Assembly (NCBI RefSeq): GCF_016919165.1
Contig: NZ_JAFFPS010000028.1
Span: 1-64,000, forward strand
Source: Leptospira chreensis
GTDB taxonomy: Bacteria > Spirochaetota > Leptospiria > Leptospirales > Leptospiraceae
Direction of reading: 5' to 3'
DNA length: 64,000 bases
Positions within the stretch are counted from its first letter, which is position 1; each line of letters opens with the position of its first letter. The position numbers and the translations under genes are program-made. The notes beneath the pieces were generated by a model. The model made no database searches. It was not told where the DNA came from and saw nothing but the letters and a program-made list of their open reading frames with translations. This document shows positions 54,255 to 63,767 of the stretch, piece after piece.

Positions 54255-54776
54255 ATGCAAACTATCTATCTAGCGGGCCCGGAAGTTTTTTTGCCCAATG
54301 CAGTGGAAGTCCTCTCTGAGGCAAAAGTTCTCTGCACATCTTTTGGATATCGTGCTTTGACCCCCTTTGATGGGGAAGTGACAGACCAAATCCAATTGGC
54401 AAAAGCAAAACAAATCTTTAAGGAAAATGTTTCCCTCATCCATCAAAGCGACATGGTCATTGCCAACTGCAATCCCTTCCGGGGTGTTTGTGTGGATGAT
54501 GGAACTGCTTTTGAAATTGGGTATGCCTATGCGAAAGGAAAACCTGTTTTTGGTTATTTGAATGACAAACGTAGTTTACCGGAAATTGTTCGCTCCAAAA
54601 TTCCGACAAAGCCACATGTTTCTGGTTATGCGATTGATGAAGATGGATATTTATTGAATGAAGATTTTGGGAACAGCATCAATCTGATGTTGGAATTTTC
54701 CATTTTAGAGTCTGGGGGTAGTTTGGTTTTGGGAAATTTGAAAACTGTTTTGGAACTTCTGAAAGGTTTAAGATAA
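54255..54776 (+). CDS. Nucleoside 2-deoxyribosyltransferase
   Basis: 173 aa. Family features: IYLAGPEVFLPNA at the N-terminus, then DMVIANCNPFRGVCVDDGTA with the metal/sugar Asp, and FEIGYAYAKGKPVFGYLND, where the catalytic Glu lies in the TAFEIGYA motif. The enzyme swaps bases between deoxynucleosides in salvage. It converges on recD with a 9-bp overlap. Confidence 0.9.
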   Translation: MQTIYLAGPEVFLPNAVEVLSEAKVLCTSFGYRALTPFDGEVTDQIQLAKAKQIFKENVSLIHQSDMVIANCNPFRGVCVDDGTAFEIGYAYAKGKPVFGYLNDKRSLPEIVRSKIPTKPHVSGYAIDEDGYLLNEDFGNSINLMLEFSILESGGSLVLGNLKTVLELLKGLR

Positions 54777-56561
54777 TTGAAATCCTGTGTTTCGTTTTCT
54801 AAATGTCTCTAACCCCAACTTCCAAGTATGATAATCTCCCATAAGAATGACTTTCTTTTTCGCTCTTGTCACCGCTGTGTAGAGGATCCTTCGATTGAGT
54901 AGGGGGATTTCTTTTGTGTTTTCCGAATCAAAGCTAGGGATCGGTGGCAGATAGAGTAAGATGGTGTTGTATTCGGAGCCTTGGCTTTTATGGATGGTGA
55001 GAAAAAAAGCTGGTTCATGTTCTGGTAAAGTGTCCAAAGCAAAAGAATACAAACGATTTTCGATAGGAAAAACGGCTCGTAGTTCGGAATCAATTTTGAT
55101 GACGAGGCCAATGTCACCATTAAAGAGTTTTCTAATTTGGTCGTTTCTTTTGATGATGATGGGCATTCCTTGGAAGTAAAAAGATTTTGCCAAGTGTCGG
55201 TATTCAATGTGATGCGGATTGGTATTCGAAGAAGTCAGTTGTTTTTTGGCAAGTTCCAGAATCCGGCTTTGTATGGATTCGATTCCGTAATATCCATTTC
55301 TTAAAATAGTCAAACATCGATATTCGGAAATCATTTCTTCTAAATGGGTTTTGTGTTTTCCTTCAGTTAGATCATCTCCTTTCCAGTCTAGGTTTGTGGC
55401 TTTAATCGCTGTTGGTAAAAAGAAATCCTTCCATAAAAACTGAATTAGATCATCTCCTTTCCAATCTTTAAAGGGACTGGTGTCAGAAGGTTTGGATGGT
55501 TCTTTTTGTAACCAAATGAAATCCTCCTCCTCATCTCTTTTGAGTGATTCCGTGATTTTGGGATCAGAAAATGTTGGGTGGAGATCGGGTGAATCAAAAG
55601 AATCTTTTACCAGTTCGGCAAATACACTAAACTTCGAAGATGATTTGGATCTATGATTGGTTTTTAGTTCGGAGACAAACGTGCCTCTTTTTTTGAATTC
55701 CGTGAGTAGGTCTCTTAGAACCTCTCCTTGTCCTACAGAAGGAAGTTGGTTCGGATCACCTAACAAAATTAGGTGTGTTTTTTCGCCAATGGAATCTAAA
55801 AAAAGATTCATTAGAGTTAGATCCACCATAGAGGTTTCATCCATGATGATGAGGTCAAACGGTAAGTATCTTTTTTCTCCATAATACGGTTTGGGTGCAT
55901 CCGGAAAAATCCTTAGTAGGTTGTGGATGGTTTGTCCTCGTAAGGAAGAGGCGAGTTCTTTGGTATCTGCGAAGTGGTTTAGATTTTTTTGGATGGATTC
56001 TGTGAGTCTTTGTGCGGCTCTTCCTGTCGGTGCCACAAGCGCAATATGGTTCGGTGTCGGTAGTTTCTGCAAGGCATCTAACACCTTTAAGATGAAAGAA
56101 GCCACGGTAGTTTTTCCGGTACCCGGTCCCCCGGCAATGATTCGGAAGGAAGAGGTGATGGATTCTATGACTGCTTGTTTTTGTTCGGAAGAGAGTTTGT
56201 TCCCAAATTGAGACTCGAGCGTAGAGATGACAGACTCTATTTTTGTAGAGTCCTGTTTGTCGGGAGTTTCTTCTTTGCGGTTTGTTATGAAACTTTTGAC
56301 TTTGGATTCAAAATGAATTTTTTCTTTGTATGTTTTTTGAAAAAAAAGTCTATTCTCTCCATCTACCGCTTCTATATGAAAAGGGAATTGGTTTGGAAAA
56401 TCGCTACTGGATGATAGATCTGTTAAAGAGAGGTAGAGATCTCCATTTTGGTTGGCTTCAATGAGTTTTGCCACCAAGTCTGCTTGTGTTCCTTGCATTT
56501 TTGGAAAGTAGGTTAAAATTTCTTTTGCTAGTTCCAAATAAGATGATTCGGTTTGTTTCAT
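54768..56561 (-). CDS. recD: RecD, exonuclease V alpha subunit (5'-3' helicase)
   Basis: 597 aa from the ATG at 56561, which overlaps the recB stop in an ATGA. Superfamily 1B helicase motifs: Walker A IAGGPGTGKTTVASF, motif II ILLGDPNQLPSVGQGEVLRD preceded by DETSMVD, and C-terminal AFFLTIHKSQGSEYNTIL and LLNRRILYTAVTRAKKKVIL. It drives the 5' strand in the RecBCD machine. Last of the recC-recB-recD operon. Confidence 0.94.
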   Translation of the reverse strand: MKQTESSYLELAKEILTYFPKMQGTQADLVAKLIEANQNGDLYLSLTDLSSSSDFPNQFPFHIEAVDGENRLFFQKTYKEKIHFESKVKSFITNRKEETPDKQDSTKIESVISTLESQFGNKLSSEQKQAVIESITSSFRIIAGGPGTGKTTVASFILKVLDALQKLPTPNHIALVAPTGRAAQRLTESIQKNLNHFADTKELASSLRGQTIHNLLRIFPDAPKPYYGEKRYLPFDLIIMDETSMVDLTLMNLFLDSIGEKTHLILLGDPNQLPSVGQGEVLRDLLTEFKKRGTFVSELKTNHRSKSSSKFSVFAELVKDSFDSPDLHPTFSDPKITESLKRDEEEDFIWLQKEPSKPSDTSPFKDWKGDDLIQFLWKDFFLPTAIKATNLDWKGDDLTEGKHKTHLEEMISEYRCLTILRNGYYGIESIQSRILELAKKQLTSSNTNPHHIEYRHLAKSFYFQGMPIIIKRNDQIRKLFNGDIGLVIKIDSELRAVFPIENRLYSFALDTLPEHEPAFFLTIHKSQGSEYNTILLYLPPIPSFDSENTKEIPLLNRRILYTAVTRAKKKVILMGDYHTWKLGLETFRKRNTGFQLS

Positions 56562-59500
56562 AAATATAATTTCTCCAAACTGGATGCGGCTTCTTGGATA
56601 TAAGATAAAATTTCTTTCCGAATTTCTCTGAATGTCTCTTGGTTCCATTCCATTGCGGATGATTTAAGATCGGAATAGATACCTGAATTTTTGGTAAGTC
56701 CCATACCCCGAAGGAAAAGATAATACACGCCTCCAAATCGTTCCAAGGCCAATTCATTTCCGTACAAAGAAGAAAGATAATCATAAAGAATCAAAGCATA
56801 GACTGATTTTTGAATCATATATCCTTTCTCAATCACCGCAGAGGTCACGGCATTTGTATCATAATTCCCGTTTGGTAAAAGATTGGATTTGTAATCGGCA
56901 ATGTAATACTTTCCATTTTTGCAAAAAACTAAATCAATCGCTCCTTTGAGATAGTTTTCGAATCCTTGCGTCAGTGGAACCCCCGAGGCCTCCAACATCT
57001 TCTGCACATATAAATGGAATTTTAATTCAGAAGACTTCTCTTCTGGTTTCAATCCACTCAAAGAAAAATTTTCGCCGTCAGCAAGTGTGATCTCTGCTGT
57101 CATGGCTCGTTTCAAAAGTTTGACCACAATTGATTCTAATGGTTCTTCTGAACTGAGTGGAAGTTGGATCGGATACTGTCGAATGGATTCGGCATAGGCC
57201 CATTTCCAAGAAGGATGGTTTAGAATGGAATCTACTGGAAGTTCAAAGATGGAAAACTCGGATAACTCTAAAATTCGGTGTAGGAAATTTCCTACTTTAG
57301 AACTAGAAGGAAGGTCTGATTTGATTTTAGTGAATTCAGCTTCCAAAGGTTCTTCAATTTCTTTTTGTATTTCTTCATTTAGTTTTGCCAATAGACTTTG
57401 AGAAGTTTGTAAACTGGTATAACTATGTTGTAATAAAATCCTACCCGCTTTGATTTCTGTGGGAAGGACGATGGGATCTGTGTTTGTTTTTTTTGCCGAT
57501 TCGGTAGTGGGGGAAGCCACAGCGGTTTCTGACACTTCGATCCTCATTTCGTTTCTAAATAAAAAAGTTTTTTCGTTAATGGACTGGGTTTCTGTCAAAT
57601 TTTGGATTCGTTCTAGTTCAGAATATAGAATGTTTCCGTATCCAGACTTTTGGATGGAATCTTTTCCCCATGATATTTTTGGTAAATACAGTCTTAGGTT
57701 GGGCCTTGTTAGGGCCACATATAACATACGTTTTTGTTCATTTAGAAAATGTTTAAATTCGTTTCCTTTTCCATTTTTAGAATCCCAAAGGCTAAGAATC
57801 CACCTTCTTTCTGTTTTGTGGTTCTCTTCTGCAAGTGTTGGGTATTCATAGTCATTGAGGCTTGGGGGTCTCGTTCCAAAATAATATAAGAATACAATAG
57901 GCCATTCCAAACCCTTGGATGCATGGATGGTTAGGATCTGCACCGCATCATCTTCTGTTTCGCGATCAAAGAGAGGTTCTTCCTCAGGAGAGGATTTTTT
58001 TTGTTTCAGTTCGCGAAGTTCGGTTAGTAACTCTGTGAGATTTGCATTGGTTCGAATTTGAAATTCTAGTAACCTTTGAAAGATTTGTCTGTAATTGGTG
58101 CGTTTTCTTTCCCATTCCAAGTTTTTAAGGTCGCGGTTCCAAAATACTTTTGTTTCGTCCATAACAGAACGAAAGAAAGTCGCATAACGATTGTCTCGAA
58201 TCAGTTTTAACCATACATCCATTAAAGACTTCTCATAAGAATCAATGGAATGTTCGTTGTATCTGGATAAATCTTCTGGGTGGACACCGAAAAGTTCGGA
58301 AAAAAGAATCCGTTTGTAAGACCTAGAACTATTGGATTCTGCCAAACATTCGAGTAAGTTTTCAATTTGTTCGGCTTCCCTGGACTTAAAAATTCCTCTC
58401 TGTTTGTAGATGGAACAGGGGATTCCTGATTTCGATAAAACTTTTTCGATAAGTTCTGTTTCTTTTTTGCTTCCGCATAACACGGCAATGTCTCTTAAGT
58501 TTACCTTTTTTGGATTTGGGTCTCCGTTTTTGGAATAAGAAAGAGTTTGTTTTTTTTGTTGGAAAGAAAGGATTTCATTTTTTATGGATTCCGCCCAAAC
58601 AATCCGAGCCCGACTGACATTTTGAAAGTTCTCTGGGTATTGGATGATATGGATTCCATATTCCTCAGGTTGGGTGTAACTATATTTGATTTCCGAAACA
58701 TTGGGGTAGGCAACAGGATGGTATTGGTAGTTTGCTTTTTCTGAACCCGGCTCTTCAATAGGAAAAAAATTAGTTTCTCCCAAATCTCTTTTATCATTAT
58801 GAAAGAGGAGGTTTAGTCCCTCGATGATTTCTTTCGTAGAACGATAGTTTGTTGATAAACTAGCTTTGGAGCCTGTAAAATCACTTGCTGCCTCTAAATA
58901 AATTCCAATATCAGCTCCTCTGAATCCATAAATACTTTGTTTCGGATCTCCAATACAAAATAACATACGACTATTGTCTTTGGGATCCACAAAGAGAGAA
59001 CGAAAGATTTGGTATTGGTTTTGGTCTGTATCTTGGAACTCATCCAAAATACAAACCTGGTAACGTTCCTTTAGGGATTGGACAAGGGATGGATTGGGCA
59101 CCGTGACCACGGATTCATGAACTTTGAGAATCATTTGGTCGTAGGTGAGGGCATCTCCCGTATTCAATTGTAATTTTGTATCTTCTACCAGCTGAAGGGC
59201 TGTTTCTTGTAAAAACCATTCTCCATTCAAATCGATTTTATCTAAGGGAAAGCTCTCTTGGAGTAAAGAAACCAGTTCTGCAATCAAAGATTGTACTTGG
59301 ATGGCATCTTGGTTTAGATTTTTAGTAATCGTTTTTCCGATTAACAATAAATAAGCGAACCCTTGGTATGATTCATTATCCGCTTTTCTTTGCAGGCCAC
59401 CAATTCTTTGTAATTCGCCCTTTATCGATTCTAAATCTTTCGTACGAAGGGCTTCCAGGAAAGTACTCATGGAGAGCCAGTTTTCCATCCATTTCGGGAT

Positions 59501-60169
59501 GGTTCTTTTGTCTGCTTGCTCTACGATGGATTGGCCCACAGCTCCTTGTAGTGTCTGGATGACTGAGGACAAACTTGAAAGAATTTTTTCTAGATTTGGG
59601 GAAGAAAGGATTTCTTCCAAAGTCAAAACCTTGGGAAAATAATATTTTTTTGTATGAGAGAGAAGTTTGGATACGGCAAAGGTAATGGAAGATTCTTTTT
59701 CTAAAGCTTTAGATTCGAGTAGGTTCTTTGCTAAATCCTTAAAATCTTTTCCTCCCCAATGATTTCGTTTTAAAAGATAAAAACTTTTTTTGATGATTTC
59801 TTCTGCATTGGTAAGCCGGACATTGGGATTGTTTTGTGTTTCGATTGGGTATTCTTTCAAAACCATATTACAAAACCCATGGATGGTGGAAATGGTGACT
59901 TGGTCTAAGTCGCGCAAGTACCGATAGAAACCAGGATTTTTTCCATCCTCCGAAAGTTTCAAAATTTTTGCTTTGAGCCTTCCTTTTAATTCTCCTGCCG
60001 CTTTTTCTGTAAAGGTGAGAATCAAAGTATTCAGAATTCGATTTTCTAATACATTGTTTTCCACATCATGTTTCATGATCTCACCTAACATTTCCATGAT
60101 GAGATAAGTTTTCCCCGTACCTGCCGAGGCTTCGATAAACTTAGGTTTGTGGAATAGGGGATGATCCAT
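56558..60169 (-). CDS. recB: RecB, exonuclease V beta subunit (helicase-nuclease)
   Basis: 1203 aa, full-length. UvrD-type helicase: Walker A IEASAGTGKTYLI, ILDEFQDTDQNQ (motif II), SIYGFRGADIGIY, ILTIHASKGLEWPIVFLYY and MLYVALTRPNLR. The C-terminal nuclease has FLHRILE, GAIDLVFCKNGKYYIADYKS with the Asp-x-n-Asp-x-Lys catalytic set. It unwinds and cuts DNA ends in repair and recombination. Its ATG directly follows the recC stop codon. Confidence 0.95.
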   Translation of the reverse strand: MDHPLFHKPKFIEASAGTGKTYLIMEMLGEIMKHDVENNVLENRILNTLILTFTEKAAGELKGRLKAKILKLSEDGKNPGFYRYLRDLDQVTISTIHGFCNMVLKEYPIETQNNPNVRLTNAEEIIKKSFYLLKRNHWGGKDFKDLAKNLLESKALEKESSITFAVSKLLSHTKKYYFPKVLTLEEILSSPNLEKILSSLSSVIQTLQGAVGQSIVEQADKRTIPKWMENWLSMSTFLEALRTKDLESIKGELQRIGGLQRKADNESYQGFAYLLLIGKTITKNLNQDAIQVQSLIAELVSLLQESFPLDKIDLNGEWFLQETALQLVEDTKLQLNTGDALTYDQMILKVHESVVTVPNPSLVQSLKERYQVCILDEFQDTDQNQYQIFRSLFVDPKDNSRMLFCIGDPKQSIYGFRGADIGIYLEAASDFTGSKASLSTNYRSTKEIIEGLNLLFHNDKRDLGETNFFPIEEPGSEKANYQYHPVAYPNVSEIKYSYTQPEEYGIHIIQYPENFQNVSRARIVWAESIKNEILSFQQKKQTLSYSKNGDPNPKKVNLRDIAVLCGSKKETELIEKVLSKSGIPCSIYKQRGIFKSREAEQIENLLECLAESNSSRSYKRILFSELFGVHPEDLSRYNEHSIDSYEKSLMDVWLKLIRDNRYATFFRSVMDETKVFWNRDLKNLEWERKRTNYRQIFQRLLEFQIRTNANLTELLTELRELKQKKSSPEEEPLFDRETEDDAVQILTIHASKGLEWPIVFLYYFGTRPPSLNDYEYPTLAEENHKTERRWILSLWDSKNGKGNEFKHFLNEQKRMLYVALTRPNLRLYLPKISWGKDSIQKSGYGNILYSELERIQNLTETQSINEKTFLFRNEMRIEVSETAVASPTTESAKKTNTDPIVLPTEIKAGRILLQHSYTSLQTSQSLLAKLNEEIQKEIEEPLEAEFTKIKSDLPSSSKVGNFLHRILELSEFSIFELPVDSILNHPSWKWAYAESIRQYPIQLPLSSEEPLESIVVKLLKRAMTAEITLADGENFSLSGLKPEEKSSELKFHLYVQKMLEASGVPLTQGFENYLKGAIDLVFCKNGKYYIADYKSNLLPNGNYDTNAVTSAVIEKGYMIQKSVYALILYDYLSSLYGNELALERFGGVYYLFLRGMGLTKNSGIYSDLKSSAMEWNQETFREIRKEILSYIQEAASSLEKLYL

Positions 60170-63100
60170 CTATCGAAATCCTTTTTTTAGGAGAGGTAAA
60201 AATATCTCCCAAACAGACCGGAGAGAAAACTCTTCCAATAAAACTTTGGTATACGGAGAAAGTTTCATAATTTGGTTTTCAAAATGTAAGATGGTATCAG
60301 ATTCTTCTGATAAAAAATCTTTCCATAAAGAATCAATGGTGTCTGGGTTTCCTTCCAACTCTTCGAAAGAATGTTTGGAAAAGAAAAGATTCAAGCCGGC
60401 ATTGGGAATGTACTTCGGATTTTCTTCCGTCACCAATTGGTAAATCGAATTCAAATATGACTGGCAATCCATTTCCGAAAGATTTGAAAAATCAAGAAGG
60501 GCATCGTTTTTAAAATCCTTCGCATTGGCGGGAATGATGACTAATTTGTTTCCGCTCACCCGAAACAAACAGGCGCTAATCAAAATATAAGCCATCTTAC
60601 CCAAATAATCTTTTAAATATTCGTTCGGATATTTTGGTTTTTCATACAAACTACCGGAATGGACCCAGTAGTAAATCCCGTCCTTTTCAATTAAATTTTC
60701 CCATTCCCCAATGATGGTATGAAGGTTTGAAACTTGGTATGGATTTATTTTTTTACAGTCTCTAAGTCCTGTATCCCCAATGGAAACAGCCTTAAAATAG
60801 GACAAATGGTTCGTTTCATTAAACACTGAATCTTTGAGTACACGAAATCTTTCGGAAATGGTTTCTAATTCGTTGAGTAGAACTTCAGAAGAAACAATAT
60901 GGAAGGCGCCGTAGGGGAACTCTGCACTTTGTTCTGCTTTTCGCGTGTACTCCGTTAGGTGATTCTGGATGGACTCCCGATCCCAAGTCCAATCCTTCTC
61001 ACTGACCAGAGACTCAGCAAAAATGGGAACGAAAATGGTTTTGATTGTATAAATTTCTAAATTGTTCAAACGAAAGGGTTCTTCTGCCTCTTCCTCTTCT
61101 TCCTCCCAAATCTGACCCAGGTTTTCTAACAAAGGTCCAAGGAGGGGGTTTTTGAGGCCAATCGCAAGCTGTTTCACCGTGATTTCATTTGTTTTTTGTT
61201 TGGTGATCTCTGATGTAATGAGTGAATTCGGATCGGTAAAATGGGGAGTGGGAAGATTTCCTTCTTTGTCGTTGAAATTTTTAAAGTTCCGAACATAATC
61301 AAAAGATGGGAATTGGGTTTCATCATAGAATCGACTATACGATGTTAGTGGTAATTCCACGGCTTGTTTGATTTCCATCGACGTCATCACTTCAAATAAT
61401 GTGGAACAAGGTTCGAATTCTTTATCCTCTAATGTGTTTTTTCCCACATAAGAGAAGGTAATACTTTCTTCTGCAGAAAGAATGGATTCCCAAAAAAGAG
61501 ATTCTTGGATTTCTCTTCGATTGAGATCCCAAGGTTTGGAATCGTATCTTCGTAAATTGAATCTAGACCGGTCCACAGAACCAGGGAATTTTCCTTCTCC
61601 GAGCCCTGCAATGTATACATGCAAAAAAGGAATGGGTCGCATCGGTTGCAAAAGAGAAACCGTCACTCCTTCCGTTAAGTAGTTTCCACGCTGCATCGGT
61701 ATGTCAGAAAAAACTTCTTCTGTGAGAAGTGAGATCATTTCTAAAAAGTCTTTGGTTTGGTTCCAATCACTCTGACACCAAGATTGTATGGACTTTAACC
61801 ATTGGTTGAAGTAGGTGAGTTCTTTTTCCCATTCGCCTTCAAAGGAAAATAATTTTTGAAACAAACTTTCAAAGTTTTTATAACGTTCTTCTTTTGGTGT
61901 TTGTAGAATTTTTTCTTTTAGTTCCCTTTGGACTTGTTTGATTCGGTTCCAAATTTCCACAAATTGAATGATGGTTTTGTCCGAAGAAATTGGTTTTGTG
62001 ACAACTTCCGCTTCTTCCCAAGCCGTCTCTTCATCCGAAACCATAGACAGAACCGCACGCTTCAACCCAAAAGAAATGGTATAAGGATTGAATTCTTTTT
62101 CTTCTTCGTAGATAGAACCCAAAGAATCAATTAAGTCCAAAACCTTCAGGGGAGTTTCTTCATCGTTTGTTTCATTACCGCCAGTTAGTAGCGGATTTTT
62201 AAACAAGGAATGGATATCTTCTTTTTCAAATCGATCATTTTTGATACAACGAAACAAAGTAGATAACGCTAAATACAATTGGGATGTATCTTTGGCCACT
62301 AAATCAGTAATGGAATACGGAATTTTTAGTAACTTCGGCAGGTTTTCTTTTTTTTGTGTCGCATAAATTCCGCCATCAAACACCCATTCGACGGCAGATC
62401 TGTATTCGTTCATGTTCGGAACTAAAATGGCAAAATCAAGCAAATTGAGTTTCCCCTTACTCAAACTAATTTTATGAAGTATGTCGTGCGCAATGGATTC
62501 TACTTCCCGGTAAACAGAGGGTGCGTTCCAGACTCTGACCGTTTGGTCTTCTAAATAGTTTTCTACTTTCAAAGACTCTTCTAGTAAAAAAGCCTTTAAC
62601 TTGGAAAGCATTCCCCCGCTCATAAATTTTGATTTCTGTTTATTGTAGCTGTCCTTAGCAAATTCTTTTGCCAAATACGATTGGGGTTTGGAAAATTTAG
62701 ATAAATAGTTTTTTGTTTTCTCTGAATTTTTACCAATGGTTTTTCCATTGTGAAACTGGTAGATATGAACGGAAAGTTGGGAATCTTTACCCAATGCTGT
62801 TTCTTTTAAAAAATCAATATAAGTTCCCGAAAGATTCGACAAACAAAACAAGTGTAAGTTGCCGTTCAGAGGCAAACTTTTCCCTTCTTCCAAATAACGA
62901 AATAGATTCTTCGGTTTTGATTTGTCTTTGTAAATTTCCGTATAAATTTGTTTTTCTAATTCCCAATAAGGATCTTTTTTAAGATCACTGGGAATTGTTT
63001 TGGATTCCTGTCCCAGCCAATCCTTAATCCATTCTTCTCGGTTCAATTCATAATCTTTAAAATACCTTGTCAGTACATCGGAAAGATAATACAACTTGGG

Positions 63101-63508
63101 GATCTCTTCCAAATACATTTGAATTTCAGGAAAATTTTTCAGTAATGTTTTTTGTTTTTGATAGACTAGGGCAAAACAATCTCGTTTTAAAGTTTCGTAT
63201 TGGTAAAGAGCTGCCTGTTCTTCGTATGCTTGTATATTCAAAGACTGGAATATGATTTTTAAAATTGCCTTCTCTAGAAACGTAAATTCAATGTTTAAAG
63301 AAAGATGAGATACATCAAACTTAGGTAAGTTCAATCGTAACCATGGGATTAGATTTTGATTGGGAACCACAACAAGCGGTCGTTTGAGGGGATTTTGTTT
63401 TTGGTCTTCGGTAATTTGTTTTCCGAGTTCGGTGGTGATCTCACCCAAATGAAGGCCAGCGTAGTAATGTATCGGCAACGAGTTTCCCTTTATTGATGAA
63501 TCGTACAA
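60170..63508 (-). CDS. recC: RecC, exonuclease V gamma subunit
   Basis: 1112 aa; the frame opens with TTG at 63508 preceded by a GGTTAGAG-like site. RecC features: IHYYAGLHLGEITTELG at the start, PLVVVPNQNLIPWLRLNL, FTFLEKAI, QTVRVWNAPSVYREVESIAH followed by DILHKI, LAILVPNMNEYRS-type segment (FAILVPNMNEYRSAVEW) and VTVSLLQPMRPIPFLHVYIA. RecC scans for Chi and holds the other subunits. First gene of the operon; the promoter should lie in the following ~250 bp. Confidence 0.94.
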   Translation of the reverse strand: MYDSSIKGNSLPIHYYAGLHLGEITTELGKQITEDQKQNPLKRPLVVVPNQNLIPWLRLNLPKFDVSHLSLNIEFTFLEKAILKIIFQSLNIQAYEEQAALYQYETLKRDCFALVYQKQKTLLKNFPEIQMYLEEIPKLYYLSDVLTRYFKDYELNREEWIKDWLGQESKTIPSDLKKDPYWELEKQIYTEIYKDKSKPKNLFRYLEEGKSLPLNGNLHLFCLSNLSGTYIDFLKETALGKDSQLSVHIYQFHNGKTIGKNSEKTKNYLSKFSKPQSYLAKEFAKDSYNKQKSKFMSGGMLSKLKAFLLEESLKVENYLEDQTVRVWNAPSVYREVESIAHDILHKISLSKGKLNLLDFAILVPNMNEYRSAVEWVFDGGIYATQKKENLPKLLKIPYSITDLVAKDTSQLYLALSTLFRCIKNDRFEKEDIHSLFKNPLLTGGNETNDEETPLKVLDLIDSLGSIYEEEKEFNPYTISFGLKRAVLSMVSDEETAWEEAEVVTKPISSDKTIIQFVEIWNRIKQVQRELKEKILQTPKEERYKNFESLFQKLFSFEGEWEKELTYFNQWLKSIQSWCQSDWNQTKDFLEMISLLTEEVFSDIPMQRGNYLTEGVTVSLLQPMRPIPFLHVYIAGLGEGKFPGSVDRSRFNLRRYDSKPWDLNRREIQESLFWESILSAEESITFSYVGKNTLEDKEFEPCSTLFEVMTSMEIKQAVELPLTSYSRFYDETQFPSFDYVRNFKNFNDKEGNLPTPHFTDPNSLITSEITKQKTNEITVKQLAIGLKNPLLGPLLENLGQIWEEEEEEAEEPFRLNNLEIYTIKTIFVPIFAESLVSEKDWTWDRESIQNHLTEYTRKAEQSAEFPYGAFHIVSSEVLLNELETISERFRVLKDSVFNETNHLSYFKAVSIGDTGLRDCKKINPYQVSNLHTIIGEWENLIEKDGIYYWVHSGSLYEKPKYPNEYLKDYLGKMAYILISACLFRVSGNKLVIIPANAKDFKNDALLDFSNLSEMDCQSYLNSIYQLVTEENPKYIPNAGLNLFFSKHSFEELEGNPDTIDSLWKDFLSEESDTILHFENQIMKLSPYTKVLLEEFSLRSVWEIFLPLLKKGFR

Positions 63509-63574
63509 ACTCTAACCTTGGAAGGAACCAAGTCCATTCTAATCTGAACAGACTTATGGAAAAATAAGTGAGTG

Positions 63575-63650
63575 GGGGCGCCATTTCCGGCTATCCGCTC
63601 CAATCTTTCGCATCTGCGAAAGGATTTCCGCTACTATCCGGGGCGCATCA
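63575..63650 (+). repeat. Dispersed hairpin repeat, copy C
   Basis: The most complete copy. Outer parts GGGGGCGCC and GGGGCGCA bracket TATCCGCTC, a perfect hairpin CTTTCGCA-TC-TGCGAAAG (8-bp arms) and GATTTCCGCT. Related copies lie at 20.7 kb (inverted) and 37.2 kb. The element is short, palindromic and intergenic, like a MITE or REP-type sequence. Confidence 0.65.
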
Positions 63651-63663
63651 ATTTGCTGGTTGG

Positions 63664-63692
63664 ATAAAAAAAGGGGAGAGGTGTCCTCTCCC
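63664..63692 (-). terminator. Intrinsic terminator of the hydrolase gene
   Basis: GGGAGAGG (63674-63681) and CCTCTCCC (63685-63692) form an 8-bp GC-rich stem with a 3-nt loop. On the minus strand it is followed by C-C and a run of seven T. It lies 75 bp downstream of the gene ending at 63768. Confidence 0.85.
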
Positions 63693-63767
63693 GATCGATA
63701 AGCTAACTGTTTAAAGGTGAAAGTTGATTCAATTCATTAATCACTCACACCCATTATTTTGATTGTA

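Larger units (their letters stand above)
63509..63767. other. Intergenic region with repeat copy C and a terminator
   Basis: 259 bp between recC and the truncated hydrolase gene, both on the minus strand. It holds dispersed-repeat copy C and a strong terminator, and must contain the recC promoter. No gene is seen. Confidence 0.5.
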
